Source: Pyronema omphalodes
Lineage: Eukaryota; Ascomycota; Pezizomycetes; Pezizales; Pyronemataceae
NCBI GenBank assembly: GCA_024516155.1
Contig: JAJJXM010000078.1
Location: 62,001-126,000 of the forward strand
Direction of reading: 5' to 3'
Length of the DNA stretch: 64,000 nt
The notes under the pieces are model-generated. The model was given only the letters and a program-made list of their open reading frames with translations, ran no database searches and was not told the origin of the DNA. Below are positions 1 to 10,680 of the stretch, piece after piece. The first letter of the stretch is position 1; each line of letters starts with the position of its first letter. Made by a program: the position numbers and the translations under genes.

Positions 1-145
1 GTTACGGACGCACGCGCACGATTAGGGTTACGGAAGCGCGCGCGTGACTACGCTTAGGGTTACGCTAGCGCGCACGCGAAGTACGCTACCGCGCACGCGA
101 GTTACGCTATCGCGCACGCGAGATACGCTAACGAGCGCGCGACGA
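1..145. repeat. 21-bp GC-rich tandem repeat with telomere-like motifs
   Basis: Four consecutive 21-bp units (62-82, 83-103, 104-124, 125-145) each start with ACGCTA followed by a GCGCACGCGA-like core. More diverged relatives lie in 1-61. The motif TTAGGGTTA, matching the usual fungal telomere unit in phase, occurs twice (22-30 and 54-62). No gene is visible. Subtelomeric or array-edge DNA is inferred; it is not proof of a chromosome end. Confidence 0.6.
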
Positions 146-614
146 GGCTGTGCACGCAAACACGCTAGTTTGGTACGAACGCGTTAGCGCGTCTAGAACG
201 CGCAACCGCGACCGCGTTGTTTACTTAGTTATTTTTCGGGAAAATTCTGCAAGCCGTGGCTCGGCGTGTAAGGAGGAAAAAATGTATATAAGAGGATTGT
301 TTCTTTGTTTGTTTATTTTGTTTTTCTTTTCTCCTTACACAGTTATTTGTTTATTTACAAATTCAAATACTTTGTCGAAAATCTTTGTTTACGTCCTCGT
401 TCTCGTCCCCGTCTTTGGATCTCTTTGTCCCTTGAAATCTTTGTTTATTTCCTTAACTTCTAAACACAGAAAGTCTTTAAGTTGATGCTAGACACAGCTT
501 AAGAGTTTCTAACGTTGAAGTTATTATAAGGATATATCCATTGAACTCAAGAGTGAATAATTGAGAAGAGCCCTCAGGTTCTCCGTCAGCTATCTCTCCC
601 TTGTTCGCCGTTAC
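146..614. other. Pyrimidine-rich unassigned segment, possible LTR remnant
   Basis: This stretch is rich in TTTG/TTTC runs. It contains a TATATAAG box near 285 and an open frame of 111 codons (150-485) of very biased composition that I do not accept as a gene. Promoter-like and pyrimidine-rich character resembles a degraded LTR, but no partner or target duplication is visible. Confidence 0.2.
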
Positions 615-1216
615 AGTGCCTGCGATCGCTGGCAACGTGAGTACGAGGTACTCGCTCACGAGGTGGAAAAAATAACCGGAAAGCCGCGGCGACGGCGGGG
701 AAGGCTGAAGGCGGTGGAGATTTTTTCGGACGATCGGCTTACCAAAGCGATCTTGGAATACCTAGCAGCCAAGGAGGTGGGAAGGCGCTATGTAGAATGA
801 GAACGGCACGGGTGGGTGAGGCCACATTGGGAGGAGACGGGGAATGAGGTGATACGGGATGCGGGGATTTTCCTTTTTTTCTTTTCGTTGGGTTAAAACG
901 CGTATCTTTGGTTTCCTCTGTTTTTCTCGCGATGTATTTGAGCAGTCCGCTTCTAAGCGACTTTGTCTCCTTTCTTTTTTTATTTTTCTTTTCTTTCTTT
1001 TCTTTTCTTTTCTTTTCTGGGGGTGCACGGTTTGACTGGGTATTTTCTTTTTTTTTTTTTTTTTTTTTTTCCTTTTATTTTTTTTACTTTTGGGGTGTGT
1101 AACGGGGATAGGAGATAGGGGCGCCTCATTAGGTGGTCTTGGCCACGAGGACGGGATACCAGGATTTCTTTCTTCCTGCATAGGCCTTTCACGCCTCGAA
1201 CAGTGTATGATACAAA
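615..1216 (+). mobile_element. 5'-truncated LINE 3' end (copy 1)
   Basis: This is the last roughly 600 bp of the same LINE seen at 48451-50148. Positions 618-800 encode the C-terminal tail of the pol polyprotein, from the Cys-Asp-Arg-Trp of a zinc-binding motif to the terminal Arg-Tyr-Val-Glu and a TGA. A 3' UTR with long T tracts (about 1049-1072) follows. The last bases are the family 3' tail (CCTGCATAGGCC then GTATGATACAAAACAAAAC). It joins directly to the DR-L repeat of unit 1. Homology with the longer copy starts at about 615, and no clear target duplication is seen. Confidence 0.75.
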
Positions 1217-1487
1217 ACAAAACAAAGCTATCGTAACATACTGGCAGGGATACGCGTCGCGTCGCATCGCATCGCGATGAACACGACAACGTGAGACGTG
1301 TATGATGTCACACCATACCACAGGAACGGAATTTCGTGATCGCACCAAGTTACAACTGCCACCCGCTCGAAGTTGACACAAATGATGAAGGTGGTAATGA
1401 AATCATGGACAGATATCGGCAGCACATTTTTGTTGTATGTCGTGATAGCTTTGTAAATCGTTTCAATGACGCATGTTCGACAACGGT
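1217..1487 (+). repeat. Direct repeat DR-L, unit 1 (5' end lost to LINE)
   Basis: Homologous to 10681-10987, 24124-24431, 35806-36111 and 48328-50350. The first ~60 bp (starting CAGATGAAGCTAATGCACAG in other units) are replaced by the LINE fragment. It shares a GGGATACGCGTCGCG segment and a region around GACACAAATGATGAAGGTGG with the paralogous DR-R repeats on the other side of the gene. Confidence 0.7.
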
Positions 1488-2153
1488 ACAAGAGACATGA
1501 GAACTAGAGACCAGCATGACATCTGAAGGCACACCTGATGAGACCAACGCAGCTACAATTATCCATCCTTCAGCAGTCTACAGAATAAAAAATTGTATTC
1601 ATTGCCCGGGATCAATCACGATACATATTCTATGGTCTTATATTCATAAAAACGGAAGGAATCGCCAGCTCTGTAGTCAACCACAGATACTGCGACGTAA
1701 CGGACATCTGTGCTCAATACCATGATCCTGACTCTGGACAACAAAATGTTCGTATCGCCGCACTTGATCAGTTGTTGAGGACAAATAAAGAATTGCGACA
1801 TTAGCGTTCCCGGCCGCCTATTCTCTCCTTCAGTTCCATGGCGCCCGCGAGCAGACCGCGAGACTTCATGAAGGTGTCGGAAAAGTGCTGTATTACTGCA
1901 GCGTACAATCGCAGAAGAAATCAAACGACGTCAGCGTTACGTTGGGCATGGCGGTTCAGGCGGTGGTGGTTAGAAACGAGGATCACGGTAGTTCCCAAAG
2001 AAATTGATTGGTGTCATCGCGGACAAAGAAGCCAGGCGACAATTTTGCTATGAAACGCAGGTTATTCTATAGCTACCAAAATGACTCCGTCAAGAAAAGG
2101 GAGCCTGCTGTCCGTCCAAACACCCAAAGTCGGGCGAAACACAACGAGCCCTG
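1488..2153. other. 3' flank of gene A (conserved in every unit)
   Basis: About 660 bp between DR-L and the stop codon of gene A, recognisably the same in all five units. Short open frames exist on both strands, but indels between units break them (for example near 2013), so I do not call a gene. It probably holds the 3' UTR and terminator of the minus-strand gene. Confidence 0.5.
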
Positions 2154-4456
2154 CTAACGGAACAAACCGCCTCTTCTTCGACGCGACTTAAGCTGCTCTT
2201 TCAGTTCAGCAGATATATGACCACTGCAAAGATCGTATGCAGTCTTCCCGTCCTTATTTTTCAACCGAGTATCAATATTATCCCGCGCTAATAGCTTGGC
2301 CACGATTGATCCATGTCCATTCAAGCATGCCCACATCAGCGCCGTCATTCCGTCCGTTGCCTGTAGGTTGACTTGAATATCCTTCCGCGCTAACATCTTC
2401 GCTACAACCGAATCTAGTCCACGCACGCATGAAAACATCAGTGCCGTCCACCCGTCTTTACCCTGAAAGTTGACAAGGATTTCTTTGTGGTCGAGTAACA
2501 AATGCGCAATCTCTTCACGCCTATTCCAACATGCTTGCATAAGCGCAGTTTGCTTAAACAGTGAGCCATGGTTGATAGCGTTGACGTCGATATGTCTTTG
2601 CTTCAGTGCCGCTTTTACTTTCTCGGTGTCCCCACTTTTTACAGCTTCGAAGAAATCTTTCTCGCTCACCACTGTTTCAGGCTCAGTTGAATCGCTTTTG
2701 CTGTCGCTGAGAAGGCCAGGTGATTCTCCACCATTATCTTCCACCTTTGACCAACGCGCGTCGCTACCGTTATCTGACCCTTCAGATCCATAGTTGTCAT
2801 CATCATCAACATCCTCGTCCTTCGTTTCCTCTACATTATCATCATCGTCCTCTTCTTCCTCCTGCAACGACCCCGGTAGGACAAACAATGCGATCTGCTG
2901 CATATGTTTTCCCAAATGACTTTGCAAGCGTTTCGGCGTCAGGATTTCTGAACAAAGTGGGCACGGTTGACTCGATTCTACCACTCGTTCGCTGCGGTCT
3001 ACCAGCATAGCCATTGACTCTATGCCGAGAAGATGCCGATGTCTTTTCGTGATATGGTCCTTGAAGTCTTGACTGGAAGACGACACCTGATCGCAATGTT
3101 CGCAAGGCCACTCGCGGCGATGGAACTCGCACTCGTGATGGAACCATTCGTGGCGACTGGAATAAAGACGCGATGCCTGGGAACAGTTGCGGAACGTGCA
3201 GACGTATGGACGAATATCGCGAAAGACATGTTTCCTGATATTCATTCGTTAGCACAAACTCCAGTTGTACGGGAAGGAACGGACGAAATACTCACTGCCA
3301 GGACATGTAGTTGCTGCCTTGGTTGGTTACAAGCTTGAAACAATACGGACATTGAAATGGCTCATCGGAATACCCATTCGGTGGAGCTGGAACACGCAGC
3401 TTATCGGAACTGGAGGTGGGGCCGGCTGACGTTGCGTATGATGTCTCAGTAAATCCGCTTTCTGATCGAGCATCGTCGTCGCGTTCATGGTACTCGAAGC
3501 TGCCGGGTGCATTGACCTCATAAACTGTGGACACTGTCGTTTGCATTGTTGTCGAGCCTTCCCCGACCGAGTAGTCTTCTTCGGCGAACCCAACCACATC
3601 CTGCAGGTCCACACCTTTGCCCTTCACATCCTGGTGATCAGCATTGTCTCCGGCAGTCGAGTCTGTGTCCCCGGGGTGTCCGGCAACATCCCTGCGTCGT
3701 CCAGCAATTTTGTCGTGGTGCTGCTCATTGTATTTCAGAAGCTGACGCCTTTTAGTATTTGCCTTTCCGAGCCTCTCGATGAGATACTGTGCGTCTTCTG
3801 GGAGCCCGTATTTGTCTCTGATATGGTTGATGTCGTAAGGCCCAAATGCAGACACATCGATTCTCTCAATCCTCTCCATGCGGTCTCTGGATGCGAGATT
3901 CTGGATGTTCGCCGTGAGTCGGAAAAGAGAGGATATAGAATGTCCGACCTCGTCTGCCGTTGCCGTAATCACATCTTCCTCCGGTTCATCATCCGAGGAA
4001 TCCGGATCATCGTCAGTTGCACCCGGTTCGCTCGATTCGGCACTGTCGTTCTTTTGTGGCGGCTTCAACTCGCCAGTCAATAGCCCTAGCGCTGGTCATC
4101 GTCAGTTTGGTTGGTTTACAAATAAAACAGAAGACATCGATCTCTAATTCCCACAGTTTAGACTCACCCTCTTCGAGCACAACCTTCAGATCCACCAATA
4201 ATACCTTCACATGCGCCCTGTATCGTGAAGCCTCCCGTAGCTTGTAGTCAAGCGACAGTTTGCTGTTGCGGCGGTGGGCTCCGACATTCTCCGCCCACAC
4301 CTGTAGCTGTCCCGGTGCTCCTGCGAGCTTGTCGGGAATGTCGACCTTTTTGCCGTTTACGCCGTGTTCTTGGATATGCTTGAAGAGACGTCGGAACGCC
4401 TCGATGCACTCCCAATACAAGGCGGATATTTGTTTGTCTTCGGTCTTGGTGGCCAT
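2154..4456 (-). CDS. Zinc-finger/ankyrin protein, copy A (3 exons)
   Basis: Exons read on the minus strand are 4456-4168, 4091-3296 and 3234-2154, giving about 721 codons. The introns (76 and 61 bp) have GTGAGT donors, CTAAC- or CTAAT-like branch sites and CAG acceptors, and both junctions keep frame. The start is the MATKTEDKQ methionine shared by all copies. Exon 1 is a helical domain. Exon 2 has an acidic patch, the segment ITSLFRL-like SISSLFRLTANIQNLASRDR, and the first Cys-x2-Cys of a zinc finger completed across intron 2 (Trp-x2-His). Exon 3 adds fingers of Cys-x2-Cys and His-x3/4-His type, the family signature HLGKHMQQIALFVLPG, a Glu/Asp run and about four ankyrin repeats. It ends in the RRRRGGLFR tail found only here and in copy E. 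This architecture is a known fungal family of unknown biochemical role; ankyrin-mediated recognition is inference. Confidence 0.85.
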
Positions 4457-4525
4457 GATGATGATGATGACAATGAGTGGTTGTGGGGAAAGTGCGGGGT
4501 TTGGGATGTCGATGCTGGAAGAGGG

Positions 4526-4540
4526 GGCATATATAGCATG
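4526..4540 (-). promoter_or_regulatory. Candidate TATA box of gene A
   Basis: On the minus strand TATATATG lies about 75 bp upstream of the exon 1 ATG, followed by a pyrimidine-rich leader (CCCCACAACCACTC). The same position reads TATACATATATG in B and E but is altered in C (CATATG only) and D (TATATG), so the copies may differ in promoter strength. Confidence 0.45.
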
Positions 4541-4780
4541 CGTTGGCGCCTATATGCAGGTCATCAGGAATCACTCTATCACGGTGACCTCCGCAGATCA
4601 CAGGATATTACTTGATCTGAGTGTCCTCGTGGTTGGCGTACGGTAATGCATGCATGGCGAAGACTGGAACATACCCCACGATCACTGTTGATGTGAGCTG
4701 TTCATTCATCCGTGGAGGCCATACATTCACTAGGAGTGAAAACGTCAGGGCTCAGTCAGTCACCGACCTGCTCGGCTATG

Positions 4781-4860
4781 CGGGGGCGGTCCAAGAAGTG
4801 TACTGGTATGACGCCCTGCATCTCCGCAAAAGCCAACAAGTTCGAATACCATGACGCTCC
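4781..4860 (+). repeat. tRNA-like segment, unit 1 (putative SINE head)
   Basis: Corresponds to the tRNA-like segment best seen at 27715-27795. The A-box-like part (AAGTGTACTGG) and a B-box-like AGTTCGAATACC are separated by the spacing of a tRNA. The T stem is no longer complementary, so this is not a working tRNA. Downstream sequence to about 5070 (conserved CTCAAGGGAGGTTTTCCCGG) may be the SINE body. Confidence 0.4.
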
Positions 4861-5423
4861 CACTGGCATATCTTGATAACCGGGGTTTGCCCTCAAGGGA
4901 GGTTTTCCCGGTTGCTCCGGTTGAGTATACAGCCACTCTGTGTAGTGAAATGGCGCTTGACAGGGGTCAACAGTAGCCTGGCTCATACTGATCCATGCCT
5001 TCTGAGGTATACACAAGAAGCAGGGGAATATTTGGGAGAAATAAAAATGTAACAATAATGTTACGATTGTCATGATCTATCAGTTTGGAACATAAATGAA
5101 AACATTTTTATTATCTTTTTATGGTCGACTATGCAACTGACCGAGTGACACCGAGATGATCCGATAAGATGATAAACGCGTTACCCCGCTCTTGGCACCA
5201 AGTATCTCCTGCGCAACTTTCTCGGTTGTTGTAGCCTTCAAAAAACCCTTCCGGTACAGTCAACTCAGTTCATAGGTCTAGGCCGGGTCCGAAGGGGTGT
5301 ATTTGTATATGATATATATTGTTAATAATTGAGCAGGCATATACCACCCACCAGCCACAGAAACCGTTGGCCCAACCTGCAGTTGCTTTTTTGATTCACG
5401 CACTTTACCGCCTGGTCACTTAT
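4861..5423. other. Unit spacer between tRNA-like segment and DR-R
   Basis: Non-coding and conserved in all five units. It includes the putative SINE body to about 5070, then an AT-rich stretch with CGAGATGATCCGATAAGATGA-like sequence, and CCACCCACCAGCCACAGAAA just before DR-R. No gene seen. Confidence 0.5.
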
Positions 5424-5735
5424 GAGATGAAGCTAATGCACAGGTGAGGTAGCGAGCTGGCCGGCTCTGGTGAAAAACACGCCGGCAGGGATACGCGTTG
5501 CGTCGCAACCCGTCGCGGTGAACAAGACAACGTGAGACATGTACCACGCAAGTGCAATTTTGTAACCGCATCAAAATACAGTCCAACTGTACATACAGTT
5601 TCCAACCACTCAACGTTGACACATATGATAAAGGTGGTAATGAACACGTGGACCAATATCCGCCGCAGGTCTTTGTTTTATGTCCTGATAGCAAGAGTGT
5701 ATATGGTTTCAATTACGTATGTTCGCTAACGGCGG
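5424..5735 (+). repeat. Direct repeat DR-R, unit 1
   Basis: About 310 bp with relatives at 14872, 28353, 40048 and 63188. It starts GAGATGAAGCTAATGCACAG, as DR-L does. It holds a GC-rich near-palindrome (one arm mutated here to CGCAACCCG) and ends with a GTTTCAATTACGTATGTTCG-like segment that is also present in DR-L. Confidence 0.7.
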
Positions 5736-6863
5736 TTGTGCTATGGGCACCAGATATGTTCGCGCTGGCTATACTGATTTGCCTCTACCCATCGTGAAAA
5801 ATTCATAATTGCTCAGAAAACGAATTTTTGGTGCCTGTGATGCATGATTTTATCACGAAAAAAACTTCGACTGATTGGGGTTTCTATTTACTTTTATCGC
5901 AGCACGCGCGACTCACCATCTGTGGAACATCATTATTACACTAGTTTCAAGAATCGTATGCTACGGAATATATACTCCAACAAGCGTCAGCATATTCTGC
6001 GCAAGCCAAACTCGAGAGCATTCATGGCACTGTAGGAGGCGAATGATTCCGAATGCAATATTTTTTGTCGTGATTCCGCCCTACGCTTCATATCAGCATC
6101 TCCCGTCGCTAGTGTTCGGTTAGAACGCGACACTCCTGTCTCACTGGTATTTCCATTCCGTAGGTATTAGTTTTTCTCACGCAAATTTGCACATGTGATC
6201 TTTGAACGTCGAAATGCTGCTCGAACATGGGTTGCACAGAGAATAGTACTCAGCATCTTCAGTCTGCAAGCGTATTATAACATCGTGAAGTTTATGAAAA
6301 GCCATTCATAAAACTCAAGGCAGTGTACGATTTGAGATAGTCAACGATTGCAAGGCAATATTACGATTTTTAGGCTGTTTTCCATGCTAACGTAATTTTA
6401 TAATGATATGTCATTTGCAATGGACTTAAGAAACATTTATCACTGTTTCAGTTAGCTGGAATGCCAGCTGAAGCCACATGCAAACTGCAATCCTGGTATG
6501 GATTTAACGTCGTCCATCATAGCCCATTACGTGGAGACTTCAGCGTTCTTGCGCATATATGTGTCACGCCGTGCCACTATCAAATCGGACCTGCGATTTT
6601 GGCAAGCTTCGAAATCATGGATAAAATCTGGGTAGTGACACAGTGGTAACAGCTATAAAATGGATATGCTATCCCAGAAGTACGATCTGATTGCTGCATA
6701 GTGAATTACTGTCTCCGATTTCTATTGTTGCTATAGGCTATCCAAGAAGTACGATTCAATTCCTGCATGGTGGATTACTACCTCAGCTTTGTATCATTAC
6801 TGTAACAAACGAAAATAGTAGGTCCTCTACTCAATCATCGGCCCCTTATCCTTTCGTTACGCT
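5736..6863. other. AT-rich spacer, unit 1
   Basis: About 1.1 kb of AT-rich DNA conserved in units 2-4 and entering unit 5. It contains recurring short phrases such as TAGGCTATCCAAGAAGTACG (twice within the unit at about 6665-6760). Only short unconserved open frames; no gene seen. Confidence 0.5.
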
Positions 6864-7520
6864 TTGCCGCGCCACATGACACGGCTAGCCCACTGCAAAC
6901 CATTCGCTATAACGCAACGGGAAAATACTGATGTAATCCACGGACAGTTTCCCAAGCCTTTATGTTTTATGCAACACAGGGCTATCATATACCCATTGCA
7001 AACAACCAGACATAACCGTATATTTCAAGAGCCGAAACCATTCACCTTGCAAAAATATCCTCTGCGCTCTTACCTATTCCACCTCCCGCCCCTAAACAGT
7101 CACCGCTACGGCAAGAGGCACGCCTCTGCCCCAACTTGCACTCGGCTCTCCGTCCACCCTCTTTCCTTGCAGCCCTACCACGTCTTGCATTGCCACCTCT
7201 GCTATCTTCTACGGAACCACTGGATGCATTCGAAGCCGCCCCCTGTTTGTCAGCATTACCTTTTTTCCTCCCCCTCCACCTCCGCGCCCGTGCCCGCGCC
7301 GGCCTGCACCTCCGCTTCCACTTCCACCTTCGTGTCCTGCTGTCGCTATGCCTCTGCTGCCGCCTCATCCCCTACCCTTTCTCGTCTTCACTCGACCTCT
7401 GTTAAAACCATTCTGAATTTCCTCTCGAGCCCCGTTCAGCAGCACACCTCGGCAGCTTCATGCTCACCCCTCGATCTTTTGTGTTTCTCATCTCAGCATC
7501 TCAGAAAAGTCCTCACCTAA
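6864..7520 (+). CDS. Conserved Ser/Thr/Cys-rich hypothetical frame, unit 1
   Basis: An open frame of 218 codons with counterparts at 16323-16964 (213 codons), 29988-30446 and 41620-42144. The same frame stays open despite many substitutions, and the C-terminal half is rich in Ser, Thr, Pro and Ala (for example STSAPVPAPACTSASTST). No signal peptide or known domain is recognised. The composition follows a pyrimidine-rich strand bias, so this may be a fossil rather than a gene. It lies just upstream of the acidic exon at 7594. Confidence 0.25.
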   Translation: MPRHMTRLAHCKPFAITQRENTDVIHGQFPKPLCFMQHRAIIYPLQTTRHNRIFQEPKPFTLQKYPLRSYLFHLPPLNSHRYGKRHASAPTCTRLSVHPLSLQPYHVLHCHLCYLLRNHWMHSKPPPVCQHYLFSSPSTSAPVPAPACTSASTSTFVSCCRYASAAASSPTLSRLHSTSVKTILNFLSSPVQQHTSAASCSPLDLLCFSSQHLRKVLT

Positions 7521-7593
7521 TACATTTCCTGTATTCCTAGCTGACTTTTGTGTCCTTTTATCATAGTCCGCTCTGGTACTGACTGTTAGACTT

Positions 7594-7872
7594 ATGGAGA
7601 GGTATTGAATTGATTTTCTGCGGGTTTTAACAGTGAGGCCCGGTGGGGAATGGGATGAGGAGGGGTTTAGTGCAGTTATTGATGTGTCAGAAACTGGATT
7701 TTTTGACGATCAAAATGCGGAGGAGGAAAAAGCAGCAGCGGATGAGGAATCAACGGGCTGAGACGATGATGTTGCAGGTGTAATTAGTGCTGCCCATCAG
7801 GATTATGAGGCGATAGATAGATTTCCATGGAGGCGTGTTACATTTGCAGCGGTTCTGCAGCTGTGCTTCTAG
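7594..7872 (+). pseudogene. Acidic exon remnant, unit 1
   Basis: The frame encodes a Glu/Asp-rich stretch followed by FPWRRVTFAAVLQLCF and a TAG. Two in-frame TGA codons (codon 5 and after SerThrGly) interrupt it, where the intact unit-3 copy has TGT and TGC. In all units the exon is preceded by a good acceptor (CTGACT, a T-rich tract, ATAG). It is probably the last exon of a lost or decayed gene of unknown function. Confidence 0.4.
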
Positions 7873-8857
7873 AAGCTGATGCTGCATTAGTATGATCGTG
7901 CATTAGGCGCATCTTGGCAAATGGTAAAGGCTGCCGCAATTCTGTAAGGCTGAAACGTAGGCAGATAACACGGTCATTGGGAATTACCCTTGTGCAGGTC
8001 CGGCATCACCACGTGAGACGGGTGTCTGCATACAGTAGGCGCATGGGATGATTCCTGACCCTCGTCCTCGCTTGCAGGTGCCTGTGCCGGGAAATCGGCC
8101 GTCTTGGTTTGCTGCAGTATGAAAAGTGTATTACCAAACCATACTCATCCGCGCAACCCACACCAAAACATTATTTGAATAGTCTAACCGCACCGGTTGT
8201 GCTGTGACCAACGGACTATGTTAACAATATTACACTACTGTTTATCCACGCCATCAACTACGGTTTACTCAATAATTGTATATGTGGTTAATATATATGT
8301 CATTGAGTTGAATGAAAACTCTCACATTATTTTTATCTCTCGTCCTTATGAATTCTCATGCGTTCCCGTCATGCCACCTCAGCCGTAGCCCCCTCAGCCC
8401 CAGATCGCGATACCTACCGTCGCTTCCGTTCCGTTTGAGAGGCACTCGTGCCCACGGATGGTGGCTTTGGGCACGAGCAGGGATTTGAGATGGTACCGGC
8501 AACATCGCCAACGTAGGGCTGTGAACACAGGAGACAGCTCAGCCGGACCGCAATTTCTTGGCCATCGTTGGTGTTCTGCCTCGTCTGCTTTTAGCAGTCG
8601 AAGGACCAGCCAATTAGACGTGTGCTTTGACAGGCGTCTTCGGTAGTCCTCCTCCCACTAGAGTAGCGGTAAAGTTTGACTTTCAACAGACTTTTGTATC
8701 AGTTGAGGCCATAATGCCCCTCATATTCAGCTTGCTACTTCCTGCAGTTACTGCAGTCAGTGAAAGCACTGTCAAATTGCGTATTGGGGTTGGCTTCGGT
8801 AATCGCGGTTGAGAACTTTATAACACCGGATGGGGATAATTCTTGAATTTATATGTG
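7873..8857. other. Decayed gene-shard region, unit 1
   Basis: Homologous to 17316-18448 and in part to 30798-33480. On the plus strand near 8637-8812 an open segment reads PPTRVAVKFDFQQTFVSVEA, then IMPLIFSLLLPAV, but it is thrown out of frame by a small CTGCAGTTA-type duplication near 8742. No recognisable domain; probable pseudogene debris. Confidence 0.35.
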
Positions 8858-9110
8858 CCCCCATATACACCCGCTCTACCTGACTCTTTCATTTTTACCA
8901 GCTTCACCTGGCGCAAAATCCATACACCAATCGAAAATATGTCTCATTCTCATATGCTTCCATTAGGAAGCACCTCAATGCCATATGATCTCTTTGAAGT
9001 GACCATACGCAGTTGATGTGCCAGGATCATGACGTCTGGCTCTGTTCTGGATATACGGTCCTTCAGAAAAGTGTTAACATCTTTTTCATACTCGAATTCA
9101 GTGTCACGCA
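8858..9110 (-). pseudogene. Broken copy of unidentified minus-strand exon, unit 1
   Basis: Same exon as the open copy at 18449-18709. Here a Trp codon has become TGA and a second TGA follows two codons later in the matching segment, so the frame is dead. No domain recognised. Confidence 0.45.
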
Positions 9111-9582
9111 ATCAGGTGCGGTTGACAAGTGTCGTGGAGTAGGAAGTGTTTTCATAGAATCTGCAAGGCCGAATGCAAAACCTCCCTATGTATGACGGCA
9201 ATGAATCTGTATAAACGAGGGACAGAGATTAATAAATGAACTGTTGCCACAACGACGCAGCCGCACAGCTGACTAACACAGCGCATGTGCTCCACATAAT
9301 TGCACGCGCACATCTAAGAGAGTGTTTAAAGGCACCGCATAAATACAGCGGTTATGTAGAATAAACACGGAGGTAGTGGTTTGTATGTATATAATATATT
9401 TAAGTTTATTTGCAGCTAATTGCTGGATCGTATTCTTGAGATTTTGAGGATAATAATTGTATGCGTGCTATCTTTTGGCAAGCTTTGTGGCATGATATCA
9501 AGATTTGTCCGGATAATAGTGTCTCAAGTAGAAAACCGTGGTTGTGTAAAAATGAAGAGCTACCCAAATATGGCAACCCGAC
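9111..9582. repeat. Interspersed block R, unit 1
   Basis: A block around CTCCACATAATTGCACGCGC and AATGAAGAGCTACCCAAATA, found again at 18710-19030, 21640-22070, 33841-34112 and 34640-35060. Where an NLR N-terminal exon survives (units 2 and 4), block R follows its donor side, so it may be old intron or 3' sequence of that gene. The 8-bp hAT target duplication AACCCGAC is its last 8 bases (9575-9582). Confidence 0.5.
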
Positions 9583-10286
9583 TAGGGATGCACACGAGAC
9601 GAGACAAGACGAGACCGAGCTTGGTCTCGAGACGTCTCGTCTCGTGGGATTTTGGTCTCGTAAGTCTCGAGACTTTTTGCCAAACAAAAAAATAAAAAAT
9701 AAAAAATTGGAAAAATTCAAAAGAACAAATAAAAGAACTCAAAAGAGAAACTACAATCCTCCGAATATTGCATTTTCCAATTCCCTTCCTCTTCGATATC
9801 CCCTATTTCCTAGTCATCAAAATAGGTAACTCAGGAAATAAAAAAAGTCCAAAAAAATCACACTTCCTTCCAGTATTGCCTTTCTGAATTTTCATGTTCT
9901 TTGTGCTCTTCCATCTCCCAATCATAAACCCCTGGGAGTCCATTCCAACTTTTGATGAGGAGTACTGCGGTCGTAGTTTTGCCTAGCAAGCGATTCCCAT
10001 TCTTTAGTATTAAAATTCTCACATGAGAACAACCTTAGCACTCAGCCTGCTAGCTCGCAGTATGGCTTCTGATCCTATCTGAAACTCCATGTATGTTTTA
10101 TTTTCTTTTTGTAATTATTTCCAAATTTTCATATATATTTCCTGAGTCTCGAAAAGTTTCGAGCTTATCTCGAGCTTTTGAGAAAAAACTCTCGAGACGT
10201 CTCGTCTCGTGAAAATCTAGTCTCGTCGGTCTCGAGACTAAAGCTCGAACTCTCGTCTCGAGCCGCTCGTCTCGTGTGCATCCCTA
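9583..10286. mobile_element. Non-autonomous hAT-type MITE, 704 bp
   Basis: Perfect terminal inverted repeats of 21 bp begin TAGGGATGCACACGAGAC. The flanks are 8-bp target duplications AACCCGAC (9575-9582) and AACCCGGC (10287-10294), one mismatch apart. The uninterrupted site is visible in block R elsewhere (AACCCGACTTTGG at 22046-22058). Both subterminal regions (~100 bp) are packed with GTCTCG/CTCGAGAC words, expected of transposase-binding sites. The interior is AT-rich with no transposase frame. TIR start TAGGGATG and 8-bp duplication are hAT hallmarks; movement by a transposase elsewhere in the genome is inferred. Confidence 0.88.
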
Positions 10287-10513
10287 AACCCGGCTTTGGT
10301 AATGAAAATCACAGAGAATTCCAAGTAAAACGTACAAAGGCCCAGTAAAGACTGTATTCTTGTCACGAGTATCCCAGTGACCGGGGGTGGTGCATTAGCG
10401 CCATCTTGGCACGAGTAGCCAGAACGAACATCACATTGCATGAGCTACACACTGCAAGGCACGATGAGAACTTGTGGAATCTGGTTTCTTTGAACCGGAA
10501 AGATGTGATGGAT
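10287..10513. repeat. Block R continuation, unit 2 edge
   Basis: Continues the block interrupted by the MITE (CTTTGGTAATGAAAATCAC to AAAGATGTGATGGAT). The same order is seen at 22055-22275 and, inverted, at 21007-21165. No gene. Confidence 0.5.
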
Positions 10514-10618
10514 AAGTCTCTTCTCTTTTTTGGGCAGGGGTGACCGTCCAGCGAGGGTCTTACACGAGTGACGGTATGTGGCCACAAGGGGTCCTCTTGT
10601 ACATAGAAAATCACTCCA
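10514..10618. repeat. Block X fragment, unit 2
   Basis: Only the last ~105 bp of the 2-kb block X (TCTTCTCTTTTTTGGGCAGG to ATCACTCCAGCA) remain, joined directly to AAAGATGTGATGGATA. Comparison with 21971-24058 shows an internal loss of about 1.7 kb. Confidence 0.55.
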
Positions 10619-10680
10619 GCACTGCGTTCACGACTGCGGTTACTTGTCTGATTCACACCCTAGATTTCTGAGACCCTTAT

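Noticed and set aside
762..1381. Lys-rich minus-strand frames across the LINE 3' UTR
   Set aside because: They translate long T/C tracts of the LINE 3' UTR (also at 49724-50158); low-complexity shadows, not genes.
5416..5712. Minus-strand frames in DR-R and DR-L with similar peptides (VHRDALRRNAYPCRR-like)
   Set aside because: Similarity follows from the nucleotide homology of the two repeats; frames are short and start points differ; no sign of coding constraint beyond the GC-rich core.
8858..9110. Repeat-induced point mutation (RIP) as cause of decay
   Set aside because: One stop is a TGG to TGA change, but the other requires T to A, and the duplicated ankyrin genes remain open and GC-normal; no general C-to-T signature is evident by eye.
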